From positions 9,826 to 27,200 of the forward strand of contig DJEN01000069.1 of the NCBI GenBank assembly GCA_002431345.1: a stretch of DNA of 17,375 nucleotides. The letters are read 5' to 3'. The notes below the pieces were generated by a model, which saw only the letters and a program-made list of their open reading frames with translations, was not told the origin of the DNA and did not search any database. The position numbers were made by a program, and so were the translations under genes. The stretch's first letter is position 1. Each line of letters opens with the position of its first letter. The stretch comes from Megasphaera sp. UBA5897. GTDB taxonomy: Bacteria; Bacillota; Negativicutes; Veillonellales; Megasphaeraceae. Shown in pieces: positions 14,571 through 17,375 of the stretch.

Positions 14571-15836
14571 ATGACGAAAACAAACAGCACAGATACACTG
14601 ACAAATAAAAAAACAAGTGCCAAACGGGGCACGGCAAAGCGAAGCAGCAAACGAAAAAACGATAGAAAAAAAGACCAGGGCAGACAGTTAACGGAACAGG
14701 AACGCTTGAAGCTGGCACAGCAGCACGTACTGCAGCTGCTGCAGATGGGCCAGAAAAAAGGCAGCCTGACTTATACAGAAATCATGAATGTGCTGGAAGA
14801 AGATGAACTGACGCCGGAACAAATTGATAAGATGTATGAATTGTTTGCCGACAAGGGCATTGATATTATCGGTGAAGACGATTCCATGAATGACAATGAC
14901 GACATTGAAGTGGATGACGACGCCGAAGAAGTGCCGGATTTGCATACTGTAGACTTGAGCGTGCCGGAAGGCGTTAATATTGACGATCCAGTCCGCATGT
15001 ACCTAAAAGAAATCGGCCGTGTGCCCCTTCTGTCCGCGACAGAAGAAATTACGCTGGCCAAGACGATTGAACGGGGCAATGCCGAAGATGCGACAGAAGA
15101 AGATATTAAAGCCGGCGCGATTGCCAAGAAAAAATTGACAGACGCCAACCTCCGCCTCGTTGTCAGCATTGCCAAACGCTATGTCGGGCGCGGCATGCTG
15201 TTCCTGGATTTGATTCAGGAAGGCAATTTGGGCTTGTTGAAAGCTGTTGACAAATTTGACTACAGCAAAGGGTATAAATTCAGTACCTATGCGACATGGT
15301 GGATTCGTCAGGCGATTACGCGCGCTATTGCCGACCAAGCCCGCACGATTCGTATCCCTGTTCATATGGTAGAAACGATTAATAAACTTATTCGTATTTC
15401 CCGCCAGCTCCTGCAGGACAAAGGCCGTGAACCGCTGCCGGAAGAAATTGCTGAAAAAATGGAAATTCCAGTAGAACGCGTACGGGAAATCATGAAAATT
15501 GCCCAGGAACCGGTTTCACTGGAAACGCCAATCGGCGAAGAAGAAGACTCCCATTTGGGCGACTTCATTGAAGATTCAGAAGCCGTAGCGCCGGATGATG
15601 CAGCATCCTTCATTTTGCTGAAAGAACAAATCGAAGATGTATTCTCCTGTTTGACAGACCGGGAACGCAAAGTATTGTATCTGCGTTTTGGCTTGAAAGA
15701 CGGCCGGCCGCGCACGTTGGAAGAAGTAGGCCAGCATTTTAACGTTACGCGTGAACGTATCCGCCAAATTGAAGGTAAAGCCCTCAGTAAGCTGAGAAAT
15801 TGGGGCAAACGGGAAAAAATTAAAGATTTTCTTTGA
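14571..15836 (+). CDS. rpoD: RNA polymerase primary sigma factor (sigma-70/RpoD/SigA)
   Basis: A 421-residue housekeeping sigma factor. A lysine/arginine-rich N-terminal tail (about 12-37) precedes region 1.1 (about 38-101) and an aspartate/glutamate-rich linker. Then come region 1.2 (DPVRMYLKEIGRVPLL), region 2 (ANLRLVVSIAKRYVGRGM ... GYKFSTYATWWIRQAI, the -10 recognition and melting helix), region 3, and region 4 with the helix-turn-helix TLEEVGQHFNVTRERIRQIE that reads -35 boxes. There is no long non-conserved insert, as in SigA of Bacillota. Start at ATG 14571 with GAGAGGAG ten bases upstream; a TTG at 14562 in frame is one base from that site and is rejected. Co-transcribed with dnaG. 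No T-rich terminator directly after the stop; a short hairpin at 15881-15902 is the nearest candidate. Confidence 0.97.
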   Translation: MTKTNSTDTLTNKKTSAKRGTAKRSSKRKNDRKKDQGRQLTEQERLKLAQQHVLQLLQMGQKKGSLTYTEIMNVLEEDELTPEQIDKMYELFADKGIDIIGEDDSMNDNDDIEVDDDAEEVPDLHTVDLSVPEGVNIDDPVRMYLKEIGRVPLLSATEEITLAKTIERGNAEDATEEDIKAGAIAKKKLTDANLRLVVSIAKRYVGRGMLFLDLIQEGNLGLLKAVDKFDYSKGYKFSTYATWWIRQAITRAIADQARTIRIPVHMVETINKLIRISRQLLQDKGREPLPEEIAEKMEIPVERVREIMKIAQEPVSLETPIGEEEDSHLGDFIEDSEAVAPDDAASFILLKEQIEDVFSCLTDRERKVLYLRFGLKDGRPRTLEEVGQHFNVTRERIRQIEGKALSKLRNWGKREKIKDFL

Positions 15837-15846
15837 TAGATAGTAC

Positions 15847-15875
15847 TTGACGGTGTTCCGTTATTATTGTATACT
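15847..15875 (+). promoter_or_regulatory. Promoter of the CAU tRNA gene
   Basis: TTGACG (15847-15852), 17-base spacer, TATACT (15870-15875), starting 11 bases after the rpoD stop and placing the transcript start near 15882, about 25 bases before the mature tRNA. Confidence 0.75.
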
Positions 15876-15880
15876 TACTT

Positions 15881-15902
15881 AGTAAGGCTTCTAAGCCTTA
15901 CT
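15881..15902 (+). repeat. Perfect 10-bp inverted repeat before the tRNA
   Basis: AGTAAGGCTT (15881-15890), CT, AAGCCTTACT (15893-15902), followed by only GTTT. It begins at the predicted transcript start, so it would form the 5' leader hairpin of the pre-tRNA. It could also slow or end rpoD transcription, but the T-run is too short for a convincing terminator. Confidence 0.6.
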
Positions 15903-15906
15903 GTTT

Positions 15907-15981
15907 GGGCCTATAGCTCAGCGGTAGAGCCCCCGGCTCATAACCGGTCGGTCCCTGGTTCAAATCCAGGTGGGCCCACCA
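15907..15981 (+). tRNA. tRNA with CAU anticodon, probably tRNA-Ile2 (lysidine type)
   Basis: A 75-base cloverleaf with encoded CCA. Acceptor GGGCCTA/TGGGCCC (one G-U), D stem GCTC/GAGC with a short seven-base loop, anticodon loop CTCATAA (CAU), T arm CCTGG-TTCAAAT-CCAGG, discriminator A. The lowest... first anticodon-stem pair (27-43) is a C-U mismatch. CAU can be elongator Met, initiator Met or Ile2; the first base pair G-C excludes the usual mismatched initiator. Pairs C4-G69 and C5-G68 match the determinants that the lysidine synthetase TilS uses in E. coli tRNA-Ile2 and differ from tRNA-Met, so Ile2 is favoured; Met remains possible. Confidence 0.9.
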
Positions 15982-15984
15982 ACC

Positions 15985-16023
15985 AAAACTCCTGTCTTAT
16001 TCTTGTAGGACAGGAGTTTTTTT
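15985..16023 (+). terminator. Intrinsic terminator after the tRNA
   Basis: 12-bp perfect stem (15985-15996 with 16009-16020), 12-base loop, seven T. It starts four bases after the tRNA CCA end. Confidence 0.93.
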
Positions 16024-16130
16024 ATGCCTTGCCGTCAACAGGATGGGCGTATATACATCGTAAAGATGCAATGGCGCAAAACGTCATCTCCAGCGCTGCT
16101 GTTTGGAGTACTGCCCCGTCATCTGAAATA

Positions 16131-16160
16131 TTGACAGGTAAATGAGAAAAAACGTATAAT
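16131..16160 (+). promoter_or_regulatory. Promoter of the VirK/YbjX-type gene
   Basis: Perfect TTGACA (16131-16136), 18-base spacer and perfect TATAAT (16155-16160), giving a leader of about 50 bases. The stretch 16024-16130 before it shows nothing further that I can support. Confidence 0.85.
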
Positions 16161-16217
16161 ATAGCTTGCTGTTAAAGTTATCGGTTTACGCATATTGCCT
16201 GCAAAGGAGGCTCTTTC

Positions 16218-17219
16218 ATGCATAGTATATCTTATTTTTGGCGATTGTCCCGCCGTATTTACCGTCCTCGCAACTTTCAGGAAAATAAACGGGCCGTCGT
16301 CTTTTTTTTCCGCGCTGCCGCAAACCGGGCGTTGTTTGAAAAATTATATGATTTCTTTGATGCGTATGAACCCATGAACGGATTTTTGGAAACACAGGAT
16401 ACGGATTTTCAAGAAGTCATGACGCGTGTCTTTTTATTCAAAAACTCGACCATGTCCCAGCGTTTGGATGCGCTGCTGCATCATTTTACGATTCTGCGAA
16501 CCTTTTTTACGGACGAAGTCATTCACAACATCTATTGGGGCCACGGTTATACCCTGTGGAAATCGGCGGATGAATCCATGCCGCTGGAAGCGAAGCTCCT
16601 CTTTGATACGGGTCAGCGTAAAGAAGGTTTTCTGTCGCTGTATCTGTATCATGAAGGACAGATGATTTACCATTTTAATTTCCGCTTTGATTATAACGCC
16701 GCAGGCAAACCGTCTATGTATATCGGCACGATTCAAGGGTCGAAGCACGGATTGGATACGACCAAGGTGTTGACTAAAAAATTATTTGGTTATCGTCCCA
16801 AGAATTTTATTTTGTACCTCATGCGTATTTTGGTACAGACTCTGGGCATTCAGGATATGTATGTCATCAGTGACGAAGGATTTTATACCAACAGCCATAT
16901 GCTGCGCGGCAATCGTTCCAAAAAAACGAATTTTAACAGTTTTTGGCAGGACGAAGGTGCCGTCCGCGACGATACGGAACGCTGGTATTTCCGGTTGCCC
17001 ATTGAAGAAAAACGCCGTAAATATGGTGAAATTAAATCACAAAAACGCAATCTGTTCCGGAAACGCTATCTGTTGATGGATCGGATTATTCCGGTATATA
17101 TCGAAGCGATACGCCAGTTGTTCCGGCAGGGTTTTGCACCAGTTCCGTCGGCAGTGGATGAAGCGGCTGTAGTGGATAAACCAGCTGATTACGATCCCAT
17201 TGAAGCTCCTAAACAATAA
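16218..17219 (+). CDS. VirK/YbjX family protein (DUF535)
   Basis: A 333-residue soluble protein. It matches the DUF535 family by the sequence YVISDEGFYTNSHMLRGNRS followed by KKTNFNSFWQDEG, by FRLPIEEKRRKYGEIKSQKR near the C-terminus, and by the central EGQMIYHFNFRF and IGTIQGSKHG stretches. VirK in Shigella and YbjX in Salmonella have been linked to virulence-factor localisation and antimicrobial-peptide resistance, but no biochemical activity is established; in a Gram-positive-lineage diderm the role is open. The start ATG has AAAGGAGG seven bases upstream. It is a single-gene unit with a consensus promoter and its own terminator. No signal peptide or membrane segment is evident; the C-terminal about 25 residues (acidic and alanine/proline-rich) look unstructured. 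Confidence 0.9.
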   Translation: MHSISYFWRLSRRIYRPRNFQENKRAVVFFFRAAANRALFEKLYDFFDAYEPMNGFLETQDTDFQEVMTRVFLFKNSTMSQRLDALLHHFTILRTFFTDEVIHNIYWGHGYTLWKSADESMPLEAKLLFDTGQRKEGFLSLYLYHEGQMIYHFNFRFDYNAAGKPSMYIGTIQGSKHGLDTTKVLTKKLFGYRPKNFILYLMRILVQTLGIQDMYVISDEGFYTNSHMLRGNRSKKTNFNSFWQDEGAVRDDTERWYFRLPIEEKRRKYGEIKSQKRNLFRKRYLLMDRIIPVYIEAIRQLFRQGFAPVPSAVDEAAVVDKPADYDPIEAPKQ

Positions 17220-17229
17220 AAAAGCAAGG

Positions 17230-17275
17230 CTGTCACGCCATAAGCTTGGAAAGCTTATGATGTGGCAGTTTTTTT
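17230..17275 (+). terminator. Intrinsic terminator after the VirK/YbjX-type gene
   Basis: Long hairpin: CTGTCAC/GTGGCAG outer stem (one G-U), a two-base internal mismatch, then a 9-bp CATAAGCTT/AAGCTTATG inner stem with a three-base loop, followed by seven T (17269-17275). Confidence 0.9.
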
Positions 17276-17324
17276 GTTTTATGGTATATGTAGGGATGAG
17301 TCCTTTAGACCTTCATATTGTTTT

Positions 17325-17343
17325 TGTAAACTTGCCGTTTACA
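17325..17343. repeat. TGTAAAC-N5-GTTTACA dyad
   Basis: A perfect 7-bp inverted repeat around TTGCC in the non-coding end of the window, of a shape used by dimeric repressors; the gene it might serve lies beyond the window. Confidence 0.4.
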
Positions 17344-17375
17344 TATGCAATGTACTTTTTCTTTCTGTGCGGACA

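Noticed and set aside
16024..16130. Possible gene remnant between the tRNA terminator and the next promoter
   Set aside because: Short frames only, no recognisable protein similarity or binding site.
15867..16145. 92-codon + strand frame across the tRNA
   Set aside because: It runs through the tRNA and its terminator; a tRNA translated in frame, not a gene.

Overview
The window looks like the chromosome of an anaerobic Bacillota, most likely a Negativicute of the Veillonellaceae/Megasphaera type. This is inferred from the mix of a T-box leader, a linked dnaG-rpoD pair, an AbgT/YkvI/M29-peptidase amino-acid economy and the protein sequences; the genus is not proven. Translation signals are classical AGGAGG-type Shine-Dalgarno sites, and several TTGACA/TATAAT-type promoters are readable.

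Region 1 (1-2675, + strand, visibly AT-richer than the rest) is the tail of a type III CRISPR locus. It holds the 3' end of a RAMP-superfamily backbone gene (TIGR03986-like, typical of type III-D-like loci), a 587-residue CARF-HEPN effector of the Csm6/Csx1 kind, and a 113-residue unrecognised protein beginning MKFVNLTPH. The genes overlap or nearly touch and end at a strong bidirectional terminator (2722-2761). No CRISPR array lies inside the window.

Region 2 (2796-12417, all - strand) is metabolic and housekeeping. In order of transcription: an RluA-family pseudouridine synthase, class II fructose-bisphosphate aldolase, ribosomal protein S20 (UUG start), a MATE exporter, an M29 aminopeptidase, an AbgT-family transporter, peptidase T, and a YkvI-family membrane transporter. 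The last is preceded by its own promoter and a complete T-box leader whose specifier reads CUC (Leu). The two peptidases, the AbgT carrier and the Leu-T-box transporter together suggest peptide and amino-acid scavenging. Intrinsic terminators sit immediately before the ribosome binding sites of the AbgT and MATE genes, which suggests attenuation or read-through control.

Region 3 (12570-17275, + strand) is the information-processing block: dnaG (long leader), rpoD, a CAU-anticodon tRNA whose acceptor stem favours tRNA-Ile2, and a VirK/YbjX (DUF535) gene with its own promoter and terminator. The last 100 bases are non-coding apart from a small dyad.

The most promising unusual items are the NLTPH protein beside the CARF-HEPN effector, the Leu T-box on a YkvI transporter, and the terminator-in-leader arrangements.
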